Positions 1 to 12,461 are shown, counted from the first letter of the stretch. The stretch: DNA of 64,000 nt from Rhynchonema sp. JSB1_4 (GCA_030248065.1 JASAMV010002810.1:1-64000); one strand, 5' to 3'. Numbers and translations: made by a program. The notes: generated by a model from the sequence alone, not told the origin.

Positions 1-17
1 GTTTACGTAATTATAGT

Positions 18-882
18 TCACCGACAGCAGATCTGTCGTTCTTCATGCCCGCGATCAAACATTCGTTTCTGATATTGATACATGATGGTACCGGCAATGA
101 CCACGGTCGAGGCAGCACCGGCAAAGAGCACCCCCAACAGGACAAGGCCCACTTGGGGATCGACTTTGGTCCTCGAGGCCGCCCTGATGGCTGCCTGACG
201 CTGACGTTTCCGTTCGGCCGATCTTTGGTCCGATTCTGAGTAATCCGAATAATCCTCATCGTCCATATCCATTCGTCGAATATGATGCGATCGATGTGAA
301 TGGGTGCCGATTAGTGATTGAAGCTGATCATCGGCTCGTTCGCCACCGCGGTCGTCAATTGAACCGGAGTCTGTTGGGCATGGAATGGCGTATTGATGGG
401 TTGTCCTATGTTGTCTCTGTGTCCTCAATTTGGCCAAAATGCACAGCTCTATTAATCGAAACCAGAGCGCTCTTCCTGGAAGGACAACCAAGATATTATG
501 GGCCAATATTGTGGTGGTCAAATCACTTCGTCAAGTCACAGCAGCCCCGTGTGAGCGAGAGAAATAATGCACGGCATTCGTTGTGAGTTGGCTCTACAAA
601 ATATGAGTTGATGAAGTGATTTGATCACTTAAGTTGACCACTGTAATATAAGCTTTACATCTTGGTTGTCTTTTCACAGATGTAAATAATATCCACGAAA
701 TTGTCAGTATAACCTGGTTGTAAAACGAGCATTCTGGCGACGATTTCCGGCTTCGGCTCGTTGTCATCTGGTGGCAGAGAGACTGCCCGTTTTCGCATGC
801 CCGCTGAGACCAGAAGTGCACTTTCGAAAATCAACAGCAGTAAAATTATTGGAAGTTGGTGCAGCAGTCTTATTGGCAGCAT
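18..882 (-). CDS. small type I membrane protein, two-exon model
   Basis: Proposed exons are 882..659 and 405..18 (203 aa), joined in phase 2. Exon 1 encodes a hydrophobic signal peptide (residues about 8-27, ending near LLVSAG) and a short ectodomain. Exon 2 encodes a His/Asp/Tyr-rich stretch with an acidic DDEDYSDYSES patch, a basic ERKRQRQ patch, then one transmembrane segment (GLVLLGVLFAGAASTVVIAG) and a short tail ending in two cysteines. The donor GTAAAG at 658 and acceptor CATAG before 405 keep the frame open; other acceptors in the same ORF introduce a stop. I do not recognise the family. The signal peptide and TM segment are read directly; the pairing of the two exons is inference, so they could belong to different transcripts. 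Confidence 0.45.
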
Positions 883-2041
883 CTTATGCGCGTTCTACCT
901 ATAAGTGTGTATGAACGTTGATGATCCGATTCTGAAACAGCGAGCATTCTCAGGATGAGTTTTAAGCGCGCGGACATTGTTTTCGGCTTGAGACTAAGTG
1001 AAAACTGATTTTTGCCGACAAGTTTTCTCCGCGACAACAATAAAGAACCTGCTGAAAATAACCACGTGACAGCAGAACAACTGACTATCTGTAGCTTTGA
1101 TGTTGTCAAGTTTAAACTGGCTGGGCTGGAAACATTTGTACACCTTATGGCATCTTTTCAAGAGAGCTGTGAACATTAGCTGAAACTCCGCGGCAAAATG
1201 CCGCTAAAACACCAACGATTGTGAAAAGCCACCCGTGGTGTTTCCTCTGTTGCCTGGAACAGGCGCAGCGTTTCAGGCGAGTCAACAGTGGGATAAAGCA
1301 ACGCTTGGGTGACGTGTCAGTCCCAAATGTTGAAAACCGATTCATATTATCATGACTGGTGTCAGAATTTTTTTACATTTGAGTTCGATAAAATGTTCTG
1401 ACACCCCGAAGGCCAGATAAGAAGCATTTTGGAAATTCGTTATTAGATTTGGAAGCTAAACCGTTTGGAAAAAAGATTTTCTCATCAGGGCTTTATGCCA
1501 CAGACTAAAACGACATGATCTAATAAAATGTAACAAATCGAATCAAAGCTGGCACGATTCAAAGAACCAGATAAAAACCTTCACCAAGTCGTATACGTAC
1601 AAAAACCTGTGCTGTGCGTTTTATATTTTGTCATATATGTATGTGCCCCACGTAATGTAGTATGTATGTACCGGTCAGTCTCTGTACATGTACACAGCTG
1701 AAGACCCACAAGCTTTGCGAGCACAAAAGTGTCACAAACACACGTGTTTCAAAGTTACAAGTTAATTTCATTGAGTTCTGGTTCTAGTTCAAGCGACAGC
1801 GCGAGATTCTCAGCAGAGCAGATGTTTGTGCTGAAGCAAACCCATCACATTCTTTGCTTGTGCACCACTTGTTTACATCGCATATCGCATCGGAGACACC
1901 ATTATTTTTTAACGGCTTAGCGTTCTGTTAGTGTTTTCTCACCTGTGAAAACTTGATAAGAAGAAAAACAAACCATGCAACAGACACGATACTCAAATTT
2001 CAAGACAGCACAGCACGGAAATATGAAGGAAAATATAATAA
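883..2041. other. intergenic, no gene seen
   Basis: Only short overlapping open frames without splice support or family resemblance. TATG/ACAT-rich simple sequence near 1630-1690 recurs throughout the window. Confidence 0.5.
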
Positions 2042-2996
2042 TCACTGTTTGTTCGCCATCAGACCTTGCGCCGATCCGCAGGCCAACTCCTCATGTTGGG
2101 ACGTGTCTCCATTCTTTACGTGCAGGTCGATTTGATAGACAACCTGTGTGAAATAAAATGAATTGCATCGAAAATATTATTTTATAATAAAACTAACAAA
2201 AATAGAAACGCACCCCGCCACCCAGTTGGCTGATAATCGACGAATAGGGACTCAGGTCGATCTGCTGTTTGAATGAAATCGGCCCTTTTGCCACCGGGCA
2301 GTTTTTCGACACCGCGCACCCGTCCAAGTTATTTCTGAATAATTTTGACGAGAATTTGTTAGAATCCAACTGTTCAAGATCACGACCAACTTGGGCTTAT
2401 TGTTGCCGTGCCGCCCCCCCCCCCCAAACGTGGCGTGACAGGACAGAGATGACTCACAACAGTCCAAAAGTTGGAATGCTGGTGAAGTGACATGTGGTAC
2501 CGATGACATCGCCCCAATACGAAAGTTTCACATCGACCAATAGTTTGTTGTACACGTCACCATTGTTGATTGCGGATGCTTGCACCACGATCGGCTTGGA
2601 AATGTCGATTGGATAGTTTGGCTTGCCTGATCCGTCAAGGATCTGTACACCCGTTACCGTGACCGGTTCTAAAAATATGAGTGTTGTGCAGCGCTCTGCT
2701 TTTGGTTGCACGTTTTGCAGACGGGCGGTGCACCAGGTCATCGTCAGGTGCGGAAGCACCAGATGGTCACGTGACCAGTTTACTAAAAAAACAATATACT
2801 TTTGTTGAACATTAAAACTTCTTGGACGCAAAAGTTGCCACTGAAAAAGTACGACACCTGCACTGGCACAGTTGAACCAATGCAATTTCGTAGCAGTCCC
2901 ATTTGGCATATTGGCTGCATCTTGACAGTTTGGTTTACCACACGCACTTCCAACAATGAATAACAAACAGAAAACAGTATTGAAAATGTGTGGCAT
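2042..2996 (-). CDS. ML-domain secreted lipid-binding protein (copy A)
   Basis: Exons 2996..2858, 2668..2458, 2334..2214, 2143..2042 give 190 aa. Residues 1-20 are a signal peptide. The mature protein has the worm ML (MD-2-related lipid-recognition) pattern: a WFNC motif near the start, NYPID strand, a YWGDVIGTTCH cysteine, IPTFGLL, NNLDGC, a KNCPVAKG hairpin cysteine, then a SIISQLGGG strand and a VVYQ beta-strand. Family members bind lipids or sterols in an extracellular beta-sandwich; the ligand here is unknown. The second ML gene lies immediately upstream on the same strand with identical intron phases (1, 2, 0) and identical lengths of exons 2 and 3 (211 and 121 nt), so this is a tandem duplication. 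A longer reading of exon 2 upstream of 2668 is open, but I reject it because the paralog aligns without it. Confidence 0.85.
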
Positions 2997-3343
2997 TTTG
3001 CTGCACGATTTGCGAATGTTACAAAAACAATCGTCAGATGACACTTTCGTGAACGTGTATGCACAGGTCCCACATGCAATTGTTGCTTTTTAATAAAAGT
3101 GTTTCTCAACAGCTGGTCACTGTCTCAGACAAAGAGCAGGAAAGTTAGTCCCAGACAGCCATGCACACCCGCACGTGGAACGCGGTCAGACGTTATATAT
3201 TGTGATAAGAATACTCAACGAGGCTTCAACATTTGTCTTTTTATCGAATACTGAGGAAACATGGTATACAGTGCCTTATTCTGTGCACAACAGTTTCGAA
3301 TGCTGAAGCCAGCACTTATCCGAGCACCAAAAATGCGACCATA

Positions 3344-4344
3344 TCACTTCTTGGCCATCAGGCCCTGCGCTTGTACACAGCTGATCTCTGGGCGACTTGA
3401 AATATCACCGTTTTTGGCGTGAACCCCCAGCTGGTAGACAACCTGAAAGAAAGTTTTTAAAAAGCGACTGCTTGCATTCAAAAGCGAGACGAAATCTCAA
3501 CTCACCCCACCACCCAGTTGACTGATTATGGCAGAGAACGGACCCAGATCCAACTGTTGTTTGAATGACACCATGCCGGTCTGTAACGGACAGTTACCGG
3601 CGATCTTGCAGCCGTCGATGTTATTCCTACATATGTGAATTTTATTGTGAAGCGCTGACAACTGATTGATGATTACGCGCACAAGAACAAAAACAAACAA
3701 CACACGCATGCAATCACCGATAACTCACAACAATCCCAACGTGGGTATGGCGACCCAATGACAGTCTCCACCCAACGGATTGCCCCAGTACGACAGTTGC
3801 ACGTCCACGTACAGCTGGTTGTAGACGGTGCCGGTGTTGTTGGCACTAATGGACAGCACGATCGGTTTGTTGACATCGATTGGGTAGTTGATGTTGCCTT
3901 GGTCGTCTGTGATTGTCAGCGACTTTTGGATGAGCTTTTCTGCAAAAAAAATGAGAAGACAATGGCAGCGCGCGCAAGCAAGCAAGTCACTCAAGGGTGA
4001 CAGCTCGTGTTTGGGGCTGGTTTGTACAACGATATTCCAATTGCGTTCACCTGACCAGGTCCAAACTCGAACAGTTGAGCTGGCCAGGCCCGACTCACCA
4101 GCGCAGTAGCGCAAAAGTTCTGGTCGACATTTGTATTCTGCAGCCTGGTTTTCAAAAAATGACCTCCAGTTAACGCAAATGAATGATATCGCTAACCATT
4201 AGTACCACAGTTGTACCAATACATGGCAGTGCCGGTGTTGTTTGGCATGTTGGCAGCATCCTGGCATTTGCTTGATGATTCGGTGAAGCCGGACAGCAAG
4301 ATGTTCAGAAAAATGCCAACGAAAATGACTTGCAGAGCTGACAT
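3344..4344 (-). CDS. ML-domain secreted lipid-binding protein (copy B)
   Basis: Exons 4344..4197, 3939..3729, 3626..3506, 3442..3344 give 192 aa. Signal peptide of about 22 residues, then CQDAANMPNN, a WYNC motif, NYPID, a YWGNPLGGDCHW cysteine, IPTLGLL, NNIDGC, GNCPLQTG and SAIISQLGGG. Exons 2 and 3 match copy A in length and phase, and the N-terminal CQDAANMPN of the two proteins is identical, which fixes the splice sites. Likely a secreted lipid carrier of the ML family; partner and tissue are not visible. An in-frame ATG 54 nt upstream would lengthen the signal peptide, so the start at 4344 is a choice based on signal-peptide shape. Confidence 0.85.
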
Positions 4345-5414
4345 GATGGATTGTTGTCTTTCTGCTAGTATGTAATTGCTTGTTATGAGGTCCACAAGTC
4401 AACAGACTCAGATGTACCTGGGCCAGATGTCACCCGTTCCCATGATGATGATGTCTTGTTTGTAACAGCTGATAACGAAGGTGATTTTTTGCTGAAGAGT
4501 TTCTTCTACCGTTCATGTACTATGATCACCGCAACGACAGGACTTGAATGCAAGGCTCACACACAACACAGAAAAACTAATTTCAGTCTCTGGAAGAATG
4601 AATAGAATATTATGTAGATTACTCCGGATGTAACATAAAGGCTATACGTCGTTTTCTCACGCAAAACGAAACAATATTCCACGGTGATTGGTTCACGCGA
4701 GCGTCAGACAATCAGCACGTGAGAATTTCTTTCGTTTTGTGGCCGTCCAATCTATATTCTTCAAGGAACTGGATTTATTTTTTCTCTGTTAAGCCTTGCA
4801 TCCTTTCGTTACGGTGATCATACCATTATTGTCAAAGAACTTTTGGAGTAAAAATTATGGCATTCAACGACTTAATTGCATCGATTGAGTTTCAACTTTT
4901 CGTGCTGAAAACTGTGTGTATTTAGAAACAATGTACGGAGTGTCTTATTTCTTAACTGTGATTATCATGTTTACTAAAACTGGCTCATGTTCATGACACA
5001 GCTCACATAAAATAAAGTTCGCAATAATTGCTGCTGTCTCATTCTGAATCGAAACAACAACAACTGTTACTTGCATATGCCTGTTGTGCACCTTTGCGTC
5101 AGCAGCGCATGGTAATATTGATTGCCAAGTTAGTGTTTCATGAAAAAACGATCACGGCATCGCAAACTGTACTGTGAAAAAGGTATGCAGAAATCAATCA
5201 TACTGTATATTTGGAGAAGTTGACGGGTCTACATACTTGCGTTTGCGCAAGTAAACAGAAGCGGGAAAATAATTACAAATACAATATACATACTAGGTAC
5301 GATTGCGAAACCGTTGTTTCATACTTTAACGAGCTCGCTTCGGCATACTTGCTCGTTAATACAATTTTCTTCTCGCTTATCTTTGATTGAACAGAATGGG
5401 CGGATTGTCACAGC
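4345..5414. other. intergenic between divergent ML and astacin genes
   Basis: No coding signal. Around 4675-4745 a short inverted stretch with the motif CAATCAGCACGTGAGAA resembles the hairpin repeats at 16028 and 39661 but is diverged. Promoters for the ML copy B gene and the astacin gene must lie here; I see no convincing TATA box. Confidence 0.4.
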
Positions 5415-8400
5415 ATGGTTGAACCAAGATTGATTCATCGAGTATTCCTGGTGCTTTTGTACCCGGTCATAACCAGTACGGCTGGCGAACACTGCACCGG
5501 ACTTTTGGCCACCTGTCTGAGCACACAGGATGCGGCCGATTGTGCACTGTTCGCTGCGTGCATCAGTGGGTCAGAGCCGATCAGATTCGTAGGTTAGTCG
5601 CTCAGGTCAAACAAAAGTATGCGATTTGGCCAAACCAAACGCGCAGTTTTGTCGCCTTGCGCTCTCGCCCATTCACGAAATGACCTAAATATGAAGCAAA
5701 AAGCTGATTTCAGAGACCATGACTCGATCGGACGCTGATGAGATCACGGATCGCCTGCTGAGCGTCGTGGCCGAGGACGACGGCGACAACGCACGCGTGG
5801 CGTCGCGCGCACCATCGAGTCGATGGGTGAACGCGTTGATGCCCTATGACTTCGATTTCATCACCGTCCGGTTGGTGGGACCGGGATGATCACATCCTTC
5901 ATCTTTGGATTGGTTCCGTATCTTTTTGGGCCAGTGAATCTTTTGGCCCACCGTACTTTTTGGGCCATGTTATGTATATCGGACCATGTACTTTTTGGGC
6001 CATGTTATGTATATCGGACCATGGTATGTACCTTTTGGGCCAGGTACTTTTTGGGCCACGTGTGCATGGTGTTAACTTTTGGGCCACATGTTTATTGTTA
6101 CTCAACACTGAACCATCACGCCTACAGTAAATACAGTATGTGGCGAACTAATCTGGCGTTGATTATGTGAAAGTTGCACAACAGATTCCACATGCATTTT
6201 GGGCCAAGGTTTAGGCTTTTACATCAAAAACATGAGTACCGTGGGACACAGCTGTATGTGGGTATCATTCGAGACAGACATGTCAGACGGACATACCCGC
6301 GACTTGCACTATGCGCCTCTCTGACTGACAAAAGTGTCTATAATTACCGGTAACAAACTACAAACATTCTTTTTTTGTTGATTTCTTTTTTTTCGAAGTA
6401 GAAAGCTGATCGACTAACGTTTGTGTCAATTCTTTAGACCCTATTTGTAGCATTATTGAAACATAAACGACTCTCCGAACGTTGGAAACTGAAAGTGCGT
6501 ATTATTTATCGATCGCCATCAACACACAAGCGTCGACGTGGACTGCACGTTGGGTTATGTTACATGAATGATGTGACCTGGCCCAAAAAGAAACTTGCCC
6601 ATAAAGTGCGGTGGCCCAAAAGGTTCACTGACCCAAAGAGATACGGAACGGAACCTTTGGATTTTGTTTATGGTTATCACGTTCACGCTCATGGACTGTG
6701 TAATCGAATGCAGATGGACTTTCATTGAGAATTTTATTCGGCTCCCTTGTTTCGACATAGAACATAACTCTAGGTAGTCGTTTTTTGCAATGCACCAAAT
6801 TATGCTCCAGGAATGAAGAAGAGGAAATTCGAATCACCAACCTTGTGGAGGAGGCGATGGGCGAGATCGAGTCACGAACGTGCTTCAAATTCAGACCGTG
6901 CAAAGCGTCCGACAACCATTGCGTCATTTTTGCAGTTACAGCCAACCTGAGGTGCGCTACACTCAGCTCATCTTCAAGCCGTTGGCAAGGAATGTTTATT
7001 TCAAAGATGTTTTTTTAAAAATTCCAGCTGCAATTCGGAAATCGGACGCTCGCTGAAGCCTCGTCAGGAGATTCGTCTCGGCACGCCGTGTACCCACGAA
7101 TCGCAGGTGGGTGCAACGTTGATGCATGTAAAGGCAAACTACGCCAACTGGAGCCCGATTTCGGAGGTGGTGTGCTTGCAAAACGAATATAAAGAGAACA
7201 TCCTCATGCGCCACGTTCTATTCTGTAAGATTACCCAATTCAGCAGCCAGGTATGAATGTTTCACCGATCTGCCACCTCCGAAATCGGGCTCGTGTTGGC
7301 GTGGTGTTACTATACTGGCCAGTTTGACGACATTACTTGCTTCGTTGCAGGCCCCGTTCCACAAATGGCGTATTGTGCACGAGGTGATGCACGCGATGGG
7401 ATTTTGGCACGAACACTGCAGACCGGACCGGGACAAGTGGTTGGCGGTGAACATGGACAACATCCAGGTGTACCAAGAGCTTTGCTTTATCGCGTGCTTG
7501 CTCGGAATGAACTACAGTACCAGACTGCTGGTGTTCATTTCATGAAGTCCCAAGGAGAAGTCGACGATTTTTGCATGGTGAAGCCGTGGAAATTTCGACG
7601 CTCCATATCTCGTTCCTTGGGTTTCAAATGCAAGTCTTAGTCACCATTCTTGGATTCTGGCCAGACGAGTCACTTTCTAAAACCACTTTCGATCTGAGTG
7701 AGACAGCCGCTTAAGGCAAAGCAGTTCACCATGGTTTCTTATCAGCTTGAAGCGTTTCCAATATGAATGCCGATTCACAGGAACAATGGAAACCGAACTA
7801 CCTGAAAGCGGGTGTGACGGACGTGACAACGTTGGGCATCGAATACGACTACGATTCATTACTGCACTACCCACTGGAGGGCAATGGCATCGACCCGCTT
7901 GATTTTGTGATGAAGGCGCTCAAGGACACGAATGGCGTGCACATTGGACACGAGACACATTTGAGCGAGAAGGATGTGCAGCGGATCAACAGGCTCTACA
8001 AATGCAGAGGTAATGTTTCGAGTATTATGTTGTTATAATTTTGATTTGATTCGAAATTTTTAATGATAATTTGTTCGCTGATTGCACTGCATGTAGCAGC
8101 TGCAACACTGCGCGCAGTTCCAGAATTTTTGATTCTCTGAAGAAAAGCTCAGATTATCCCACGATCTTGTATAAATGTGCAGGACGAACACCGGCGCCAA
8201 CCACAAGGTCAACAACAACGCCAGAACCTACAACAACACCGCGAACAACACGCGAAACAACAACACGGCGAACAACACGCAGGACAACGCGAAGGACAAC
8301 AACGAAGTCAACGCCAAGAAGAACCTATGGTACACGTCCACCGACAAGTGAGTGAGCGTGAAACAGAAATTTAAAAAACAGCAATTTATTGTTGTTCGTC

Positions 8401-9300
8401 GAAATTTCTTCCGTTTTCTCTTTTTGCCTTTTGCTCGACTTTTCGCTTGCTATAACTCTCCAAAACTGCAACGATACCCACTTGATTTCCATAACAAGAG
8501 GGCGGAGGACAACGAGACGAAATCGGTTCCACGATCAAATGGACGAAACCCATCGATGCGTGCATAACCGGGGACGAAGCCAATTATGAGGATGAAGTGA
8601 AAGGACATTGTAATTCGATTAAGGACTGTCAAGACCTGTGCGAACTACAAGTGGGTGACGACGGTTGCAACGTTCACTTTGCGTGTCCACAGGCGTCCAT
8701 CCTTCCAACTACAGGCGCACGATCCATTGCCCTGTGTCTCAATCGACTATGAGACGCGCACTAAGGACTGCCATCTGCAGATCCTCACCAAGGACACCAT
8801 CCCGCCATATGAAGATATCGAATTCCGCAAGCCTTGCCCATACGATGTCCTCTATTCGCAGCGAATCGTCAGAAAAGGTGTGCCATTTCAGCACCGCACA
8901 ACCAAATGCAGCAACGAAGCCGAACCATTAATGAAGAACCAACATGTTTCAGCGTGGTCAAAACCGGTCGACGGCTGCATTATGGGTGATGAGGACGGAT
9001 ATGAAGAGGAAGAGAAGAATGTGGCCACAATTGAGGACTGTCAACGATTGTGCGACGATCAAGTTGGCTGCACACCCGACTTGCTGATGTTTCACAACTT
9101 GCGTAAGAGTGAGCGTGACCCTGGATAATCACATTCAGATCGACGACCCGCTGCCGTGCATATCGATCGACTACGAGACCAAGCACAGGCACTGCCATCT
9201 GCAGGTGCTCAACAAGCACAACGCCGGACAGTTCTATGGCATCGCATTCAGATCACCGTGCGCCGCACGCTCCGTCGTCTACTCGGAACGCTTGGAGTGA
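5415..9300 (+). CDS. astacin-family zinc metalloprotease with Thr-rich linker and two PAN-like modules
   Basis: Ten exons: 5415..5592, 5714..5870, 6811..6951, 7028..7106, 7351..7467, 7781..8009, 8183..8347, 8499..8650, 8715..9062, 9139..9300; 575 aa. Signal peptide and a short pro-region with clustered cysteines are followed by the catalytic domain: SRTCFKF and CNSEIGRS, then the zinc motif HEVMHAMGFWHE (residues 195-206) with RPDRD after it, and SLLHY (250-254). The astacin Met-turn is normally SxMHY; here the Met is Leu252, while Tyr254 is kept. Exon 7 encodes a Thr/Arg/Pro-rich linker. Exons 8-10 encode two repeats, each with DCQxLC, PCxSIDYET, CHLQ and a late SPC/KPC: a PAN/apple-like fold. 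A secreted endopeptidase is expected. In exon 9, 8881..8955 could be a 75-nt in-frame intron. An AATAAA at 9552 fits its 3' end. Confidence 0.85.
5912..6655. mobile_element. terminal-inverted-repeat element in astacin intron 2
   Basis: The left end (GGTTCCGTATCT near 5912, TTTGGGCCAGTGAA, then CACCGTACTTTTTGGGC) reappears inverted at 6580-6655. Inside the left half the GGGCCA motif recurs at least six times in tandem. The right copy has a 5-bp insertion near its end. The ORFs inside lack any domain. Intron 2 of the protease is 940 bp largely because of it. Confidence 0.65.
7128..7314. mobile_element. MITE in astacin intron 4 (family with copy at 40915)
   Basis: About 190 bp with imperfect inverted ends built from ACGCCAAC, GAGCCCGATTTCGGAG and GGTGG. 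A second copy with the same ends and related centre (cagcagcca..tgaatgtttcacc) lies at 40915-41112. Confidence 0.7.
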
Positions 9301-9615
9301 ATGGGAGAATGTGTTGATGAATCAGCGGATCGGGGACACTCAAGTGACTCAAAGCTGCTCTGTTTGCACCCAAATGCTGGCTTAATTCGTTGCGCAGCCG
9401 ATGCTTTTCTTGTTTGTTTTATACTGCACATACAATGTATACCTGCTGTATTATACAACTACATATATTGGACTATACTATACTATATATTGTACAACTA
9501 TACTAAGATTGGCGTTGATCGCATGTGATTGCCCGCACAATTTGTCGAAATAATAAAACAAACGAGGAAAGCTAATCAATATATGTGATTTCGATCATTA
9601 AAAATTGATTGACAG

Positions 9616-11378
9616 TCGCACTCATCTATGACACAAGAACATTTCAAGACTGTGACAACAGCGGCGGCAACAACATTTCAGCGGGTCATCCGTGCGACAA
9701 CATAAAGTTCGCCAAGGCGAACATCGGCGAAACGTCCTGTTTGATGGTGAACCCATCGCGATCCACATTCTCCACCGCGTACCAGTTCTGCAAGAATATG
9801 CGAGTGCCGAACGGGTACAAGTCGCGGCTGGCCAAAATCGACTCGCGACGCATGTTGAATTTGGCAACGGAAGTGACCGAAGACGCAGCCAGAAAATTCG
9901 GACAGGTGAGAGACCGAAGTGAGATATATCCGTTAATGTTTCCTTATTTTGTACTCATGATCGTTCATTTTTTATCAGGTTGCATATTTTAACTCATAAT
10001 CGCTTCTTTTTTGCATCAGTTTCACCAACAAAGGACGTTCACCTGATCTCGAGTAATAAAATTTAATAAAGAGCCACCAAATCTTCAGTTCTTCCATGAC
10101 TAAAAAAGTTCGCTCTGATCCCGATCCCGAATCCCGATCCCCAATGTGTGTTTCAGGTTCAGGTTCAGTTCTTTTTAAACTGATTTATAACACAAATTGG
10201 AACCCGTAAGAAAATTTTTCGCCATTCTATACCAAAAAATATATTTTCTCGGCAAAATAACTTATCCGGTAATTTTTTCCGCGTAATTTATTTTCCAATA
10301 AATAGCGGGCTCCGGAAAAAACCGTTTGTTTTTCGTTTTTTTGTAAATAAAACAGTTTTTTCAGTTTATATGCCAAGTAAAAAGTTTCGCTTGGTATTCC
10401 AGAACACTCGACAAATCACCAGTTGGGACGTGTGGGTTGGCCTCTACCAGGACGGAAACAAAAATGCCAATCAACAAACGGCATACGGCGAGCCAAAATG
10501 TATGCTCCATCCGAAACAGCAAATCTATAAATTTAATCAAATGCAGATATAATCCGACCGTGGGTTTTCAGCGCAATGGGACAAAAATTGGTTTTGGAAA
10601 GGTGCTCCATCCGGAAAGGACGCCCTAAATGACAATGATGCCAAGGAAATCTGGGCAGCAAACGAGCCAAATAATGGCAATTCGATTTATGAACAGAAAG
10701 AGGCGTGTGCTTTCGTCAAGACGCTCTTTCACACCCACAACTCCAGACTGCACGACTATGATTGTTCAGAGAAATTCGGCTTCATTTGTGAAGTCTACAA
10801 GAACTGTGAGTGCAAGTTTCTTCAGAGTCTAAAGCAGATTGTTTGGAGAGAAATTTTCCGTTCAACTTGTTTATTAATTTATTTATTTTCACGTGCTGAA
10901 TCTCCAACATTTCAGCTTGCTTCTACAACTATAGCATTCTTCAGTGTTCGGCCGATTGTTGTTGGACAGAGCCGAGGTACACTCAATACATTTCGGCAGT
11001 TTTTTACGTAACCACGTATGTACATACATGTACATTGTATGTACATACCAGACCGCATTAGAGAGAGACGCTTATACATGCCTCAATTATACAGACAGTT
11101 AACGGACAGCAGCTGTGCGCCGTGCGATTACGTACGCAGCCTCCAAGCACCGACAAAGGGGTGATGGTGATAGTAAATGTGCGAATTTGAAAAAGAAATA
11201 AGTTTCATCGCTATTTCAAATTTTTGTCAACGTTAGAGTTTCGAAACTTTGTTGTCGGTTTAGTGCTCTGGTTTCTTGTGAATATATAAATGTTGACGCT
11301 TGCGAATAAATATCCCCGCACCTAATGTAACCTTTTAGGCCAGTTACCTCAGATGGATATTGTACAGCATTGACGTGA
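9616..11378 (+). CDS. C-type-lectin-domain protein, 5' exon not found
   Basis: Exons 9616..9905, 10403..10499, 10572..10805, 10916..10976 and probably 11339..11378 (stop). Reads as one C-type lectin-like domain: SCLMVN, a conserved QFCKN cysteine, RLAKIDS, DVWVGLY, WFWKGAPSGKD, a WAANEPNNGNS calcium-site-like EPN stretch, EACAF, YDCSEKFGFICE. The EPN tripeptide is the type seen in mannose-binding members; the matching WND motif is not present, so sugar binding is uncertain. A short Cys-rich tail (QCSADCCW) follows. The first visible exon starts after an acceptor (TTGACAG) in phase 1 and has no usable ATG, so a signal-peptide exon is missing. Phase-1 donors of the upstream astacin gene would fit, but an AATAAA lies between. 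The final small exon is the least certain. Confidence 0.7.
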
Positions 11379-12251
11379 AGATGGATGTCCTGGAAGTTGT
11401 TTGATCGGATATCGAAATAATGCAGAACAGTCCCTTCTGGTCGAACACGAGTCTGCGTGGTTCTCGCGGCATATGCTGACCTGCCATTGTTCCCTTCCGT
11501 AAAGTGATGATGCGCGAACTGATGCGCGTTAGGCCGTCTTCACAATGACCCGTTTTCCCGTTTTCCGTTTTCCCGTTTTCCCGGTTTGTGTCTTCACAAT
11601 GATCCGTTTTCCCGTTTTCCGTTTTCCCGGTTTCCCGTTTTCCCGTTTTCACGGTTGGTGTCTTCACAATGATCCGTTTTCCCGTTTTCCCGGTTTGGCC
11701 TAATTATTTTGCACCGGGAAAACGGAAAAACCCAATTAGAACCGGTTCTAATTTTGATCCGGTTTTGGTGCATTTGACGCGTGCATTAGATGCTAGGACA
11801 TGTCCAACTGCAGTAATTTGACTGTTTTGCGTGCCAATTATGTGCAGCAAGTATATTCATTATGTATATTTGTGTTCATTTCAGACACACAAGCATCGTG
11901 TAAGCTTACTTGTGTGTTTTTACTATTTGTTCACTTTTTAGCGAGTTAAAGCATGCTCGTGGATCAAAAGTGTCCAAGGTCAATAATGCTCACGATCTTG
12001 TCTTCAACACTGTGTTTTGTTTTTCAAAGAAAATGGCTTCCAGCATGCGATCACGGCAAATCAGTTTGCACGCGACAGTGTGTAAAAATGGAAAATACAC
12101 ACCATAATGTTTCGTTATTTGTGTTTCGTACGTTTCACAAGCGCAAATCAATCGGGAAACTTGTGGGTGTCTGTGCAATTTATTGTCCACATCCCACTAC
12201 TTTATCGCACAGTAGCCCTGTATGTATGTAATTTTTCTACTTCCAATGCAG

Positions 12252-12461
12252 GACAAGATGGACAAGGATCGGGAGAAACAGCAGAGTGCGTCGATGTCGT
12301 TCTGTGATCTGTCCGTGGACACACGGGCATATTTGAAGGCCCAGTTCCAGATGATGATGTATGAGGCTCGGAAGTCCAAACAGACACCTCCTATTTCGCC
12401 ACCCACCGCTCTCGGTGATGCTAGTCCAGCAGTGCAGTGGCTGTCTGGTGCCCTAGATTGA
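12252..12461 (+). pseudogene. BESS-like C-terminal exon of a transposon DNA-binding protein
   Basis: An open 69-codon exon after the acceptor CCAATGCAG at 12251. It reads SFCDLSVDTRAYLKAQFQMM followed by a Ser/Pro tail and a stop. The pattern of Phe plus amphipathic helix resembles the BESS motif found after MADF/Myb-like domains in PIF/Harbinger second proteins. No matching upstream MADF exon is visible, so I treat it as a remnant inside the element. Family assignment is inference from a short pattern. Confidence 0.4.

Noticed and set aside
2669..2858. Extended exon 2 of ML copy A with extra cysteines
   Set aside because: The paralog aligns perfectly without it, and TTTTTAG before 2668 with the GTGTCG donor at 2857 removes it in phase 1.
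7677..7874. Minus-strand frame over astacin exon 6
   Set aside because: It is a shadow of the protease coding strand, without its own start context or domain.
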